47,663 nucleotides of DNA from Terfezia claveryi (taxonomy: Eukaryota; Ascomycota; Pezizomycetes; Pezizales; Pezizaceae): assembly GCA_015179025.1 (NCBI GenBank), contig WHUX01000313.1, positions 1 through 47,663 on the forward strand. The letters are read 5' to 3'. Positions 1-10,886 of this stretch are shown one piece after another; position 1 is the first letter of the stretch, and each line of letters opens with the position of its first letter. The notes under the pieces are model-generated. The model saw only the letters and a list, made by a program, of their open reading frames with translations, did no database searches and was not told where the DNA came from. A program made the translations under genes and the position numbers.

Positions 1-46
1 CCCTTGCCTAGTCACTGACACTAGCAAGGGACCTGCATTAGGTCAT

Positions 47-760
47 TTGTCTTTGTCGTCTTTTTCTGTTCCTGCATCTATGTCTGTTGACGAATCTCGC
101 TTGTTTGGCGAGCATTTTGTAGTACCAATAACTGTTGAATTCAGTAGTAAAACAGTGGTAACATCAGCTCTTATAGATTGTGGTGCTTCAGGAATGGCCT
201 TCATTGATCAGACCTTTGTCAGTAAAAATTCGATACCAACAGCCAAACTCAAGACCCTCCGCTGTCTTGATGTTATTGATGGCCGTCCAATCTTTTCTGG
301 GGCTATCACCGATCTTGCTTGCCTGCCCAGCGCCATTGGGGACCATTCGGAGAGTTTACCGATGTTTGTGACCAAGCTCAAATACCCTATTGTTCTGGGG
401 ATTCCTTGGCTCTGAATGCATGATGTCTCCATTAACTTTGGCTCTTACACCTTGACTTTCATTAGTGAGTATTGCAAGAGGCACTGTGGTGCTCTACGAA
501 CTGCCATTAAAGGGTTATGTGCACTACCCCCCCCAGTAGAGGACCCTGCCCAGGTAGTACACCAGACCGCATATATCAACGTTGACAACCCTCCTGCTTC
601 TGTTCCTGTTCCCCCTGTTTCCCTAAAACCCCTGAGTGTTAGCTTTATTGGTGCAGGGGCTTTCGCTTACCTCACCAGGAGGCACAAGCTGAAGGCACAT
701 GCCCTCTCTATACATGATATAAACCTGGAAATCAACAAGACAAGGTCTAAAGAAGAATAG
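47..760 (+). pseudogene. A0 retropepsin and protease-RT linker
   Basis: Aspartic protease region of the Gypsy polyprotein, which would cleave Gag-Pol inside the particle. The active-site motif is Asp-Cys-Gly-Ala-Ser-Gly (ALIDCGASG) near codon 45 of the frame opening at 47, followed by the downstream PIVLGIPWL flap/helix element. The frame opens at a TTG and is only the in-window part of a longer pol. A TGA at about 413-415 replaces the AGA of A1, and a TAG at 758-760 replaces a TGG, so the polyprotein is interrupted twice before the RT. Confidence 0.85.
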
Positions 761-766
761 AAGTCC

Positions 767-2125
767 ATGGTCCCAGATGAATACCACGAGTTTATTGACC
801 TATTTTCGGAAAAGGCTGTGGAAAAGCTTGCCCCCCACCGACCATACGACCACACAATCTCACTGATCGAAGGAAAAACTCCCTCTTATGGCCCTCTCTA
901 TGGAATGTCCCGAGCGGAATTAGAGGCCCTGAAGAAGTACCTGGAGGAAAACCTCAACAAGAGCTTTATTCGCCATAGCTCTTCTCCAGTGGGTGCCCTT
1001 GTATTATTTGTGAAAAAATTGGACGGCTCTCTTCAGTTGTGTATGGACTATTGTGGCCTGAACGAGATAACAGTCAAGAACAGGTATCCCCTACCTCTGA
1101 TCCAGGAAACATTAGCCAGGCTCTCCAAGGCAAAATGGTTCACTAAACTGGATTTGAGGGGAGCCTATAACCTGGTCCGAATAGCTGAAGGTGAAGAGTG
1201 GAAAACGGCCTTCCGCACCCGGTATGGCTACTTCGAGTACAACGTCATGCCCTTCGGATTAACCAATGCCCCAGCCTCCTTTCAACACTTTATTAATGAC
1301 ACCCTATGAGACTTCCTGGATGTGTTCTGTATGGCTTACTTAGACGATATCCTAATCTATTCGGATACTCTAGTAGAGCACAAAATCCATGTCCGGCAGG
1401 TATTGGAGAAGCTGGAGCAAGCTGGATTGTACCTCAAGCCCGTGAAATACGAGTTCCATGTGCAGGAGGTTAAGTATCTAGGATTGATCATCACCACGGA
1501 AGGTATTTGAATAGACCCTGCTAAGGTCACCACCGTTCAGGAATGGGAAATCCCAGCAAATTTCAAGAATGTCCAGGCCTTCCTGGGATTCGCTAACTTT
1601 TACCAACGGTTCATTCTAGGATATTCCAAGATTGTGGCCCCTCTCACAGCCCTAACCAAAAAGCACCGGTGATTCCACTGGAGTCCAGAAGCCCAATCCG
1701 ACTTTCAGAACCTCAAGGAAGCCTTCTGCTCAGCACCCATACTAGCTCACTTTGATTCCGATAGCGAGTGTATCATGGAAACGGATGCCTCCGACTATGT
1801 CTCCGCCAGAATCCTGTCCCAGTATGTCAATGGAGTCCTCCACCCGGTGGCCTATTTCTCCAAAAAGCACTCCCCGGTAGAGTGTAATTACGAGATCTAT
1901 GATAAGGAATTAATGGCCATTGTCCGAGCTTTTGAGGAATGGAGGCCTCACCTGGAGTCAGCCAAGGGGATCATCGAGGTGCTATCTGATCATAAGAATC
2001 TTGAGTACTTCACCACCACTAAGCTACTCAACCGATGGCAGGCTAGGTAGTCGGAGTTCTTATCTCGATTCAACTTCAAGATCAAGTATCGGCCTGGAAA
2101 AGCTGGGGGTAAGCCGGATGCACTG
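767..2125 (+). pseudogene. A0 reverse transcriptase and RNase H
   Basis: The RT palm is recognisable from [10 protein letters not shown], the [15 protein letters not shown] motif and the YLDD catalytic box (about 1337-1348). Past the [19 protein letters not shown] and SDHKNLEYF supply the RNase H Asp, Glu and Asp. In-frame stops at 1307-1309 and 1508-1510, near 1670 and at 2048-2050 break what is one continuous pol frame in the family. Most are explained by transitions relative to A1. It would synthesise cDNA from element RNA, but this copy cannot make a full enzyme. Confidence 0.88.
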
Positions 2126-2185
2126 ACCAGGAGATCAGGGGATCTCCCTAAAGGGGGGGATGAAAGGCTGAAGTACCAAAATCAG

Positions 2186-3600
2186 GTGGTACTGAAACCT
2201 GAAAATCTCGACCTGGTGGCCAATAGCCATGCTGATGCTGATGCTGATGCTGTTGCTGATGCTGATGCTGATGTTGATGCTGATGCTAAAGCTGAAGCGA
2301 ATCACGGAGCAGATCTCCTTCTGCGGATCCGATGGGCATATACGGAGGATGACCTGGTTAAGGATATAATTACTGCAGTGGAGTCTGGACAGCACCGTCA
2401 TACTAAGATTTCCCTAGCTGAGTGCACCACTCAGGACGGCCTCCTATACCACCTAGATCGGCTCTATATACCTGAAGGAGAGCTGCGGATACAGCTGATT
2501 AAGGAACACCATGATACCCTGGCTGTAGGTCACCCTGGAGTGGCTAAGACGTTAGAACTACTAGCTAGACAATACACCTGGATTGACCAGCAAAAGGAGG
2601 TAGAACAGTACATACGGAACTGCCATATCTGCAAGCGTGCAAAACCTACTGGTCATGCCCCCTACGGAACCTTGAAGCCCCTGGAGATCCCGGATCGGCC
2701 CTGGTAATACCTGACCATGGACTTTGTAACTGGGTTGCCGAAGGACTCGGGATTCAATGCCATCCTGATGGTGGTGGATCGGTTGACGAAGATGAGGCAT
2801 GTTATATCTTGCCGGGATACCTGCTCCACTCCAGAGTTAGCCAACCTCTACCTCAATAATGTATTCCGATACCATGGCCTCCCTGAATCGATTTTGTCCA
2901 ACCGTGGCCCTCAGTTTACCTCAGAATTCTGGCAAGTCTTCTGCGAACTTCTGGGGATTAAAGTTCGTCTGTCAATAGCTTACCACCCCCAGACGGATGG
3001 CAAATCGGAAAGGAGGAATGCGATTATGGAACAGTATCTGTGGGCCTTCATCAGCTACCAGCAGAACAACTGGGTTTCGTTGCTAGCAACCTGCGAATTT
3101 GCCGCCAACAACCAGTTCTCCGAGTCGCTGAAAACGTCCCCATTCCTGGCCAATTATGGCTGGCACCCTCAGTTCGTAGACTCTCTAGCACCTCTGCACA
3201 AGGCCAGGGAGAATGCCCCAGCCAAGGAGTTTGCCACGCAGATTTCTGAACTCCACTCTACCCTGAAGACTGAGTTGGGTTATGCTCAGGTCAGGCAAGC
3301 AGAATACGCCAATGGGTCTAGGTTACCGGCCCCCAAATACCAACCAGGAGACAAGGTATGGCTCTCTAGCAGACACTTCCGGACAGAACGACCCTCTTGT
3401 AAGTTGGATCACAAGTTCTTAGGCCCCTATGAGGTGTTAGCAGCTGTAGGCACTCATGCTTACCGGCTGAGATTTCCCAAGGATATCAAGCGCCATCCGG
3501 TCGTTCATGTCTCGGAGATCGAGCCAGCCACCGACGATCCCCTTCCTGGGCAAAAGCACCCCCCACCTCCTCCAGTGGTAATTACAGGTAAAGAGGAGTA
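2186..3600 (+). pseudogene. A0 integrase with lost catalytic Asp
   Basis: The integrase has an HHCC zinc-binding domain (HH..GHPGVAKT..CHICKRAK) and a D,D35E core. The second catalytic aspartate is gone: codon 2900-2902 is AAC (Asn) in SNRGPQF, where A1 has GAC in SDRGPQF. That is a G-to-A transition on its own, and the enzyme would be dead even without the stop at about 2705 (TAA for CAA). The N-terminus carries an Ala-Asp repeat encoded by GCTGAT units (2229-2288). The downstream GPYEVL block is the usual integrase C-terminal domain. Confidence 0.88.
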
Positions 3601-3775
3601 GGAGGTTGAGGAGGTACTGGACTCAAGGAAATACTATGGACGAGTTCAGTATAAGGTCAAGTAGTTAGGGGACGAAGAGGCCACTTGGCAACCCGCAGAG
3701 GACTTGGAGAATACGCAGGATTTGGTTACCCTGTTCCACAAGTGATACTCCAGGAAGCCTCACCCAGTCGACTGA
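3601..3775 (+). pseudogene. A0 chromodomain
   Basis: C-terminal chromodomain of the chromovirus integrase, thought to steer integration to histone-marked chromatin. The frame matches the intact A1 chromodomain at 10558-10720, but it begins after a TAG at about 3599, where A1 has TGG (Trp). A second Trp in the RVQYKVKW strand is also a stop (3662, TAGTTAGGG against TGGTTAGGG). Loss of aromatic-cage Trp codons by TGG to TAG is typical of RIP. Confidence 0.8.
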
Positions 3776-3917
3776 GGTCGTGACTTTGCATTCTTGTTGT
3801 TGTTTATATTCTTGTTGTTGTTTGGAGTTGGGGTTGGGGTCCTCATTATCGCACTTGTTGTTTTCTGTATTATTCGCTGGTTGTTATTCCCAGGCCCATG
3901 TCGCTAGAGATCCAGCC

Positions 3918-3931
3918 TAAAGGGGGGATAG
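3918..3931 (+). promoter_or_regulatory. A0 polypurine tract
   Basis: Purine run CTAAAGGGGGGATAG immediately upstream of the 3' LTR. This is the plus-strand primer site of LTR elements. The same run precedes the A1 3' LTR. Confidence 0.85.
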
Positions 3932-4414
3932 TGTCACAACTATGTCCTTTTTCTTGATTTGATACTTGAACAGGCTTGTTCGGGTGTCATCGATGGGTGA
4001 TTGTTATCTTAGCTTCCGAGATAGAAATCTCGGAAAGCTTATTCCTTCCACGGCCTTGGCTTGGAATCATATATATATATCTTTGTTTCTCCGCCCTCTC
4101 GTTGGATCCCTATCCAACGTCTTGTATATCCAATACAGGGCCTTGCTTCTCTCCACGTTGGTGCATCTCCCTTGTGCACCTCCTTGCCTTGCCTCGCCTT
4201 GTTTCTGCAGCCCAGCTGCCTCCCTTAATACACATGGCAACTGCTTCCGCGTCTCTCATGTCCCTTGCCCTTTGCCTCTCTTGCCTCTTGCCCTTGCCTC
4301 CCGTCTCAGCCTCCCCCTGGTCACATACGTAGCGTTCCTATGTGTTTGTTATCCTAGCCTTGCCCTTGCCCCAGTGTACCCCTTGGTCGCCTTGCCCCCA
4401 GAGCCGTCATTACA
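3932..4414 (+). repeat. A0 3' LTR
   Basis: Starts TGTCACAAC and ends TTACA, the same termini as the A1 LTRs. The 3' two thirds (from the CTCTCGTTGGATCC region on) is closely related to A1. Roughly the first 150 bp share only the first 9 bp and a few patches with A1, so the promoter half (U3) differs between the two copies. Open frames seen across this LTR are not genes. Confidence 0.9.
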
Positions 4415-5061
4415 CCATTTTTTGTCTTCTCTTCTTATTTTTTCTGGTAGATCAATCTTTATTCCTTTTAAAACGTTTGTTGCTTTATGGTTACCCATTG
4501 TAACTATTCCTGTTGTAGATTCCCATTGCTGGTGTTCAACTGATTTTCCTCGTTTGGGTTTTCTTTTAAGAGTTTGACTTGCAACTGATGATGCCTTGAT
4601 AGAGTTCGAGCTATCATCTCCGCTATCATCGGGGTCTCGTCCTCCTCCTTGCGTTTTCTGCTTCTGTTGGTCTAGTCCCATATTTAGATCATCATTGTCT
4701 TCTGGTAATTCTATATCTTCTGGTAGTTGGTCTTTATTGTCTGTTTCTTTGGCTGACCCAGTCCTCCTTTCTGGTGTCTCAGGTACTCGACCTTTGCCTT
4801 TTGATTGATCTTTCAGTGTTCTCAGGAACGCTCCTGGAAGTTCTTTGCTAGGATTGAAAAAATCCTCTGCAGTATGTGCTGATTCTTCTAGATGTGTGCT
4901 ACTCATCATGAATGCCATTATTTCTTCCCAGTTATTTATTACCTAATTCGGTTTTCTTAAGAGTGGAACAACAAGTTTCTTTAATTCCTTGCTTAAAAAT
5001 GCGTTCATTTCTAAATCATTTTCTTTGAATGGGTAAGGTGTTAGCCATAAATAGTGTTTTA
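4415..5061 (-). pseudogene. B1 gag, middle fragment
   Basis: Minus-strand gag of family B, between the A0 insertion (right edge at 4414) and the D1 insertion (5062). The encoded part is rich in acidic and Ser residues followed by a basic stretch (KRKPKRGK) and reads with few interruptions. It aligns base for base with the B3 gag near 38690-39330. The remaining 3' part of B1 (capsid core, pol, 3' LTR) lies beyond A0, outside the window. The N-terminal gag piece resumes at 13771. Confidence 0.85.
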
Positions 5062-5133
5062 CATCAGCAAGAAAAAAGTGGCGTCCAGACGTACTGCCCA
5101 GTATCCGGATGTGAGAGGTCACGCAAATGCATC

Positions 5134-5138
5134 CTGTG
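5134..5138. repeat. A1 target-site duplication, left
   Basis: CTGTG directly before the 5' LTR, repeated at 11378-11382 directly after the 3' LTR. The joined site resembles the uninterrupted D3 sequence near 20418-20440, so A1 inserted into D1. Confidence 0.92.
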
Positions 5139-5629
5139 TGTCACAACCGTCCTTTCCTAGCCAGGTTTGAGAGTCGGAAGAGATTCCGTCCAACTCTCGT
5201 TATTGTTGATTGATATCATTGTTATCTCTGTTCCCGAGATAAGGGGTCTCGGGAACCTTATTCCTTCCGGTGGCCTTGGCCAGGAAGGAAGCCTGTATAT
5301 ATAGCTTGCTCTCTCCGCCCTCTCGTTGGATCCCCATCCAACGTCTTGTATATCCAATACAGGGCCTTGCTTCTCTCCACGTTGGTGTATCTCCCTTGTG
5401 TACCTCCTCGCCTTGTCTCTGCAGCCCAGCTGCCTCCCTTGACACACGCGGCAACTGCTTCCACGTGTCTCGTGTCCCTTGCCCCCTGCCTCTCTTGCCT
5501 CTTGCCCTTGCCTCCCGTCTCAGCCTTCCCCTAGTCACACACGTAGCGTTCCTACGTGTGTCTTGCCCTAGCCTCTGCCTTCTCCCCGGCGTACCCCTTG
5601 GTCGCCTTGTTCCCAGAGCCCATGTTACA
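5139..5629 (+). repeat. A1 5' LTR
   Basis: Bounded by TGTCACAACC and TGTTACA. It contains a TATA-like run (TATATATAG, about 5295-5303) that probably marks the promoter. Same length as the 3' LTR at 10887-11377. Confidence 0.95.
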
Positions 5630-5664
5630 CTACGTTGGATCACTCTGATCAACCGGTACGCCCA

Positions 5665-6872
5665 ATGGCTGCCCAAGATACCACCCCCGCGCTCGCAGCC
5701 AGATTTCGAGCCTGGCAAGCTCTACCCATTCCCATGAACCAGGACGATTTCGGCAGCTATCGTCAGACCATTATCGATATATACCTGGCGGCGGATGCCT
5801 TAGGCCAACGACTGGAATTAGCCATACATAAAGGCCAACAAAAACAGACCAGAACCAATGACGAGGTCACGATACTCACCGAAGACCTCCTCTCCTGCTA
5901 GGCTGACCTCGCAACCGCCCAGAACGACTTGATCAATGAAAGAAGGACCATCCAGAGCCTGAGTAGAGCCCTGGACACAATCCAAGCAGCCCCAGCACCC
6001 CAAGCACTACAGGCACCCAAGACCCAGGATCTCCCTACCCCGCCAAAGTTCAATGGCGACAGGGCTCGCCTGAAAGCCTGGAAAAATTCCATCAAAATCA
6101 AACTAACTGGGGATGCTGCAAAATTCCCTACCGTTCAGCACCGATTAGCTTATGTATACGGCCTATTGGAGGGCAGAGCTTTGGACCAGGTCCAACCCTA
6201 TGTGCTCGATGACCGCTTCAACCTCCCTGATGTTGCTGCTCTGCTCACAATCCTCGACCGTGCCTTCGGAGACCCAGACCCCGTGGGTACAGCAACTCGC
6301 GCTCTCCGAGCACTAAAACAGAAGGGCCATGACCTCTCAACATACGTGGCAGAATTCTCAAAGTTGGCAGCGGAGGTGGAGTGGAACGATCGGGTGAAGC
6401 TGGAACAGTTCGAGGAAGGCCTCAATATTGAGCTCAAACAGGCCCTCCTCCAATCTCCAGATGTTAAAACCCTGGATGAATTCATTAATCAGGCATCCAA
6501 GATGGAGCAAAAGATGGCTAGGTTGAGAGTCCAGGTCAGCGCCCCCAGTACCTATCGGCCTCCTGTTAGAGCCCAGCACCTCCAGCAACAAACTCGACCC
6601 CAGAACCCTAGCCCTCAGACGCAAGCTACAGCCAATAAGCCAGCCCACCCATCCCTGTGGTGGGCGGCACCACCCCCATGGAATTATCAGCAGGCAGGCC
6701 TCGCCTGACCCAAGAAGAGAGTGAACGCCGCCGGAATAATGGGCTATGCATAGCCTGTGGGAAGGCCGACCACTTCATTGCGGCTTGCCCCTTTCGAAAG
6801 AATCGCTCCCTGGCCATACATGCGGTGTCCGAGACCCCAGAGGAGTCGGGAAAAGCAGAGTCCCTTGCCTAG
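5665..6872 (+). pseudogene. A1 gag (capsid and nucleocapsid)
   Basis: Gag builds the virus-like particle. The start is the first ATG after the LTR (5665, MAAQDTT). The capsid core shows LPTPPKFNGDR, the WKNSIKIKL-type retrotransposon-gag helix and the REL-like FEEGLNIELKQALL segment (about 6030-6480). A CCHC zinc knuckle (CIACGKADHFIAAC, 6747-6788) ends the protein. Two lesions are visible: a TAG at 5899-5901 (CAG in the parent is likely) and a frame change between about 6690 and 6710 that separates capsid from knuckle. The gag stop at 6870 overlaps the pol frame, so pol may normally be reached by a frameshift. Confidence 0.88.
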
Positions 6873-7700
6873 TTGCTGACACTAGCAAGGGACCTATCAT
6901 GGGTCATTTATCTTTGTCTGCGTTTTCTTTGCCTGCATCTATGTCTGTTGATGAATCTCGCTTGTTTGGCGAGCATTTTGTAGTACCAATAACTGTTAAA
7001 TTCAATGGTAAAACAGTGGTAACATCAGCTCTCATAGATTGTGGTGCTTCGGGGATAGCCTTCATTGATCAGACCTTCGTCAGTAAAAACTCCATACCAA
7101 CCTCCAAGCTAAAGACCCCCCGCCTTCTTGATGTCATTGACGGCCGCCCTATCTCTTCTGGGGCTATTACCCACCTCGCGTGTCTGCCCAGTGCCATTGG
7201 AGACCATTCGGAGGACCTCCCAATGTTCGTGACCAAACTAAAATATCCAATTGTCCTTGGGATCCCCTGGCTCAGAATGCACGATGTGTCAGTCAGCTTC
7301 GGCTCTTACACCTTGCAATTCAACAGCCATTATTACAGAACAAACTGTGGAGGTCCAAAAATCACCGTCACGGGGCTATGTGCATTACCACCCCCGATAA
7401 TCCACCCAACCCAGGTGGTACACCAGCCCGCGTACATCAATGCTGCCACTGCCCTGCTCCCCCTGTTCTCCCCGTTCCCCCCGTTCCCCCATTCCCCCGT
7501 TCCCCCCGTTCCTCCCGTTCCCCCCGTTCCCCCTACTCCCCCTGTTCAACCTCCCCCAAAGCCCCTGAATATTAGCTTTATTGGGCAGGGGCTTTCGCTT
7601 ACCTCACTGGGAGACACAAGCTGAAGGCGCATGCCCTTTCCATACATGAGGTGAACCTGGAAATCAATAAGACGAGGTCGAGGGAGGAATGGAAGTCCAT
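6873..7700 (+). pseudogene. A1 retropepsin and proline-rich linker
   Basis: Protease block with DCGASG (GAT at 7037-7039) and PIVLGIPWL. After it comes a Pro-rich linker (about 7458-7560) made of repeated CCCGTTCCC-type units encoding PPVPP repeats. The linker is much longer than in A0 (about 590-640), so it is expanding by slippage. The frame ends at 7622-7624 because of a shift relative to A0, where the same bases read into RRHKLKAHAL. Confidence 0.82.
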
Positions 7701-9040
7701 GTTCCAGGTGAATACCATGAATTCATGACTTGTTCTCAGAGAAGGCCGCGGAGAAGCTCGCACCTCACCGACCATATGACCACACGATTCCGCTGATAGA
7801 AGGTAAAACCCCCCCTTACGGCCCACTCTATGGAATGTCCCGACCGGAATTGGAAGCCCTGAAGAAGTACTTGGAGGAAAACCTCAACAAGAGCTTCATT
7901 CGCCATAGCTCCTCCCAGCAGGTGCACCCGTATTGTTTGTGAAGAAATCGGACGGCTCCCTTAGGTTGTGCGTGGATTATCGCGGCCTGAATGAGATTAC
8001 GGTAAAAAACAGGTACCCCTTGCCCCTGATCCAGGAGACATTAGCCAGGCTCTCCAAGGCCAAATAGTTCACCAAATTGGATCTGAGAGGGGCCTACAAC
8101 TTGGTACGAATTGCTGAGGGGGAGGAGTGGAAAACTGCCTTCCGGACGTGATATGGCCATTTTGTATACAATGTGATGCCCTTCGGCCTAACCAACGCCC
8201 CCGCCTCCTTTCAGCACTTTATCAATGACACTCTGCGGGACTTTCTGGATGTATTCTGCACCGCCTACCTGGACGATATCCTCATCTACTCGGATACCCT
8301 AGCGGAACACAAGATCCACGTCCGACAAGTGCTGGAGAAGCTGGAGCAGGCTGGCTGTACCTTAAGCCTGAAAAATGCGAATTCCACGTCCAAGAGGTGA
8401 AGTACCTGGGCTTGATCATAACCACGGAAGGTATTAGGATGGACCCCGCCAAAGTTGCTGCAATCCAAGAGTGGGAAACCCCAGCCAATTTGAAGGATGT
8501 GCAGGCCTTCCTAGGATTTGCCAACTTCTACCGCCGATTCATCCTGGGATACTCAAGAATCATGGCACCCCTGACGGCCTTGACGAAAACAAGGTAGAAG
8601 CTGGCTCACACCTGACAAAAAGGGCCTTCCACTGGAATCCAGAAGCCCAATCTGCCTTCCAGAACCTCAAGGAAGCCTTCTGCTCAGCCCCAATCCTGGC
8701 CCATTTTGACCCTGATAGCGAGTGCATCGTGGAAACGGACGCCTCCGACTATGTCTCCGCTGGAATCCTGTCCCAGTATGTCAATGGAGTCCTCCACCCA
8801 GTAGCCTATTTCTCCAAAAAGCACTCCCCGGCGGAGTGTAATTACGAAATCTATGATAAGGAGTTAATGGCCATTGTGCGAGCATTCGAGGAATGGAGAC
8901 TATACCTGGAATCGGCAAAGGGGGTTATCGAGGTCCTCTCTGACCATAAGAACCTAGAGTACTTCACAACCACCAAATTGCTAAATCGCCGACAGGCTAG
9001 GTGGTGGAATTCCTCTCTTGGTTTAACTTCAAGATAAGGT
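7701..9040 (+). pseudogene. A1 reverse transcriptase and RNase H
   Basis: RT with [25 protein letters not shown] and an intact YLDD box (8266-8277). RNase H follows with [18 protein letters not shown] and SDHKNL. Point lesions include TAG for TGG near 8067 and TGA near 8149. There are also one-base shifts near 7918, 8360 and 8595, where A0 stays in frame. Because A0 and A1 break at different places, a working parent with one long pol frame is implied. Confidence 0.88.
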
Positions 9041-9117
9041 ATGGCCGGGAAAGGCTGGGGGTAAGCCGGATGTACAGACCAGGAGATCAGGAGATCTCCC
9101 TAAAGGGGGGATAAAGG

Positions 9118-10369
9118 CTGAAGTACCAGAATCAGGTGGTACTGAAACCCGAAAATCTCGACCTGGCGGCCAATACCCTTGTGGAAGCTGAGGCTGATGC
9201 TGATGCTGATGCTGATGCTGATGCTGATGCTGATGCTAATGTTGATGCTGATACTGAAGCTGAAGCGAACCCCGGAGCAGATCTCCTTCTGCGGATACGA
9301 CGGGCATATACGGAGGACGACCTGGTTAAGGATATAATTACCGCAGTGGAGTCTGGACAGCGCCGTCATACAAAGATTTCCCTAGCCGAGTGCACCACTC
9401 AGGACGGCCTCCTATACCACCTAGATCGGCTCTATATACCTGAAGGGGAGCTGCGGATGCAGCTGATCAAGGAACACCATGATACCCTGGCTGCAGGTCA
9501 CCCTGGAGTGGCTAAGACGTTAGAACTACTAACTAGACAATACACATGGATCGACCAGCGAAAGGAGGTAGAACAGTACATACGGAACTGCCATATCTGC
9601 AAGCGTGCAAAACCCACTCGTCATGCCCCCTACGGAACCTTGAAGCCCCTGGAGATCCCGGATCGGCCCTGGCAACACCTGACCATGGACTTTGTAACTG
9701 GGTTGCCGAAGGACTCGGGATTCAATGCCATCCTGATGGTGGTGGATCGGTTGACGAAGATGAGGCATGTTATACCCTGCCGGGATACCTGCTCCGCTCC
9801 GGAGTTAGCCAACCTCTACCTCAATAATGTATTCCGATACCATGGCCTCCCTGAATCGATCGTGTCCGACCGTGGCCCTCAGTTTACCTCAGAATTCTGG
9901 CAAGCCTTCTGCGAACTTCTGGGGATCAAAGTTCGTCTGTCAACAGCTTACCACCCCCAGACGGACGGCCAATCGGAAAGGATGAATGCGATTATGGAAC
10001 AGTATCTGCGGGCCTTCGTCAGCTACCAGCAGAACAACTGGGTTTCGTTGCTAGCAACCTCGAATTTGCCGCCAACAACCAGTTCTCCGAGTCGCTGAAA
10101 ACTCCCCATTCCTGGCCAATTATGGCTGGCACCCTCGGTTCGTAGACTCCCTAGCACCTCTGCGCAAGGCCAGGGAGAATGCCCCAGCCAAGGAGTTCGC
10201 CACGCAGATTTCTGAACTCCACTCTACCCTGAAGACTGAGTTGGGTTATGCTCAGGTCAGGCAAGCAGAATACGCCAATGGGTCTAGGTTACCGGGCCCC
10301 AAATACCAACCAGGAGACAAGGTATGGCTCTCTAGCAGACACTTCCGGACAGAATGACCCTCTCGTAAG
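9118..10369 (+). pseudogene. A1 integrase (catalytic triad intact)
   Basis: The zinc domain has His, His, Cys and Cys in HHDTLAAGHPG and CHICKRAK (about 9477-9606). The core keeps Asp (TMDFV, about 9688), Asp (SDRGPQF, 9868-9870) and Glu (QSERMN, 9976-9978). Exactly 35 residues separate the last two, the D,D35E signature. A one-base loss near 10060 (CTCGAAT against CTGCGAAT in A0) ends the long frame at 10098. Another shift near 10098-10101 and a TGA near 10355 follow. The N-terminal Ala-Asp tract is described separately. Confidence 0.9.
9184..9264 (+). repeat. GCTGAT hexamer array inside integrase
   Basis: In-frame GCTGAT repeats encode a run of Ala-Asp dipeptides just before the integrase zinc domain. 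The matching array in A0 (2229-2288) differs in length and is interrupted by GTT and AAA codons, so the tract varies between copies while staying in frame. Confidence 0.9.
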
Positions 10370-10741
10370 TTGGATCACAAGTTCCTAGGCCCCTATGAGG
10401 TGTTAGCAGCTGTGGGCACTCATGCTTACCGGCTGAGATTTCCCAAGGATATCAAGCGCCATCCGGTCGTTCATGTCTCGGAGATCGAGCCAGCCGCCGA
10501 CGATCCCCTTCCCGGGCAAAAGCACCCCCCACCTCCTCCAGTAGTGATCGCAGGTGAAGAGGAGTGGGAGGTTGAGGAGGTACTGGACTCAAGGAAACAC
10601 TATGGACGAGTTCAGTATAAGGTCAAGTGGTTAGGGGACGAGGAGGCCACTTGGCAACCCGCAGAGGACTTAGAGAATGTGCAGGATTTGGTTACCCTGT
10701 TCCACCAGCGATACCCCAGGAAGCCTCGCCCAGTCGACTGA
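10370..10741 (+). CDS. A1 integrase C-terminal domain and intact chromodomain
   Basis: The frame holds the GPYEVL integrase C-terminal block and then a chromodomain (about 10558-10720). The latter shows EEWEVEEVLDSR, an RVQYKVKWLG strand, ATWQPAEDL and a final helix, with the Trp residues of the aromatic cage present. The natural pol stop is the TGA at 10739-10741. This is the best preserved part of A1 and defines the family as a chromovirus. The listed start is only where the frame reopens after the upstream lesion; the domain is normally the tail of pol. Confidence 0.85.
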   Translation: MDHKFLGPYEVLAAVGTHAYRLRFPKDIKRHPVVHVSEIEPAADDPLPGQKHPPPPPVVIAGEEEWEVEEVLDSRKHYGRVQYKVKWLGDEEATWQPAEDLENVQDLVTLFHQRYPRKPRPVD

Positions 10742-10758
10742 GGTCGTGACTTTGCATT

Positions 10759-10759
10759 C

Positions 10760-10809
<50 letters not shown>

Positions 10810-10810
10810 A
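10759..10810 (+). repeat. (TTG)n microsatellite, about 17 units
   Basis: Uninterrupted TTG/TGT run in the 3' untranslated part of A1. A0 has only two short TTG blocks at the same site (3789-3821), so the tract expanded in A1. Confidence 0.95.
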
Positions 10811-10872
10811 TTTCCTGTGTTGATTTTGCCGGTTATCATGCCCAGGCCTCCTAGTCGCTGGAGCTCCGAGCC

Positions 10873-10886
10873 TAAAGGGGGGATAG
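10873..10886 (+). promoter_or_regulatory. A1 polypurine tract
   Basis: TAAAGGGGGGATAG directly before the 3' LTR, identical to the A0 tract. Confidence 0.88.

Larger units (their letters stand above)
1..4414 (+). mobile_element. Ty3/Gypsy chromovirus copy A0 (5' truncated by window start)
   Basis: The copy starts inside pol, at the point matching about 6859 of A1, so its 5' LTR and gag lie outside the window. Domain order is protease, reverse transcriptase, RNase H, integrase, chromodomain, polypurine tract and 3' LTR, as in Ty3/Gypsy chromoviruses. Every coding block matches A1 closely but is cut by stops such as TGG to TAG (758), CAA to TAA (2705) and TGG to TAG (3662), so it is dead. The right LTR edge runs directly into the family-B gag at 4415 (CCATT), a continuous match to the uninterrupted B3 gag near 38685. 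A0 therefore inserted into B1. Confidence 0.93.

Noticed and set aside
3966..4577. 203-codon plus-strand frame
   Set aside because: Lies across the A0 LTR and into antisense B1 gag; frames over the A1 LTRs are similar shadows.
5630..5665. tRNA primer-binding site after the A1 5' LTR (TTGGATCACTCTGATC)
   Set aside because: A TGG start lies eight bases from the LTR end, but I could not match the following bases to a specific tRNA 3' end with confidence, so no site is annotated.
10612..10839. Poly-Asn protein on the minus strand
   Set aside because: Antisense reading of the (TTG)n microsatellite and the chromodomain.
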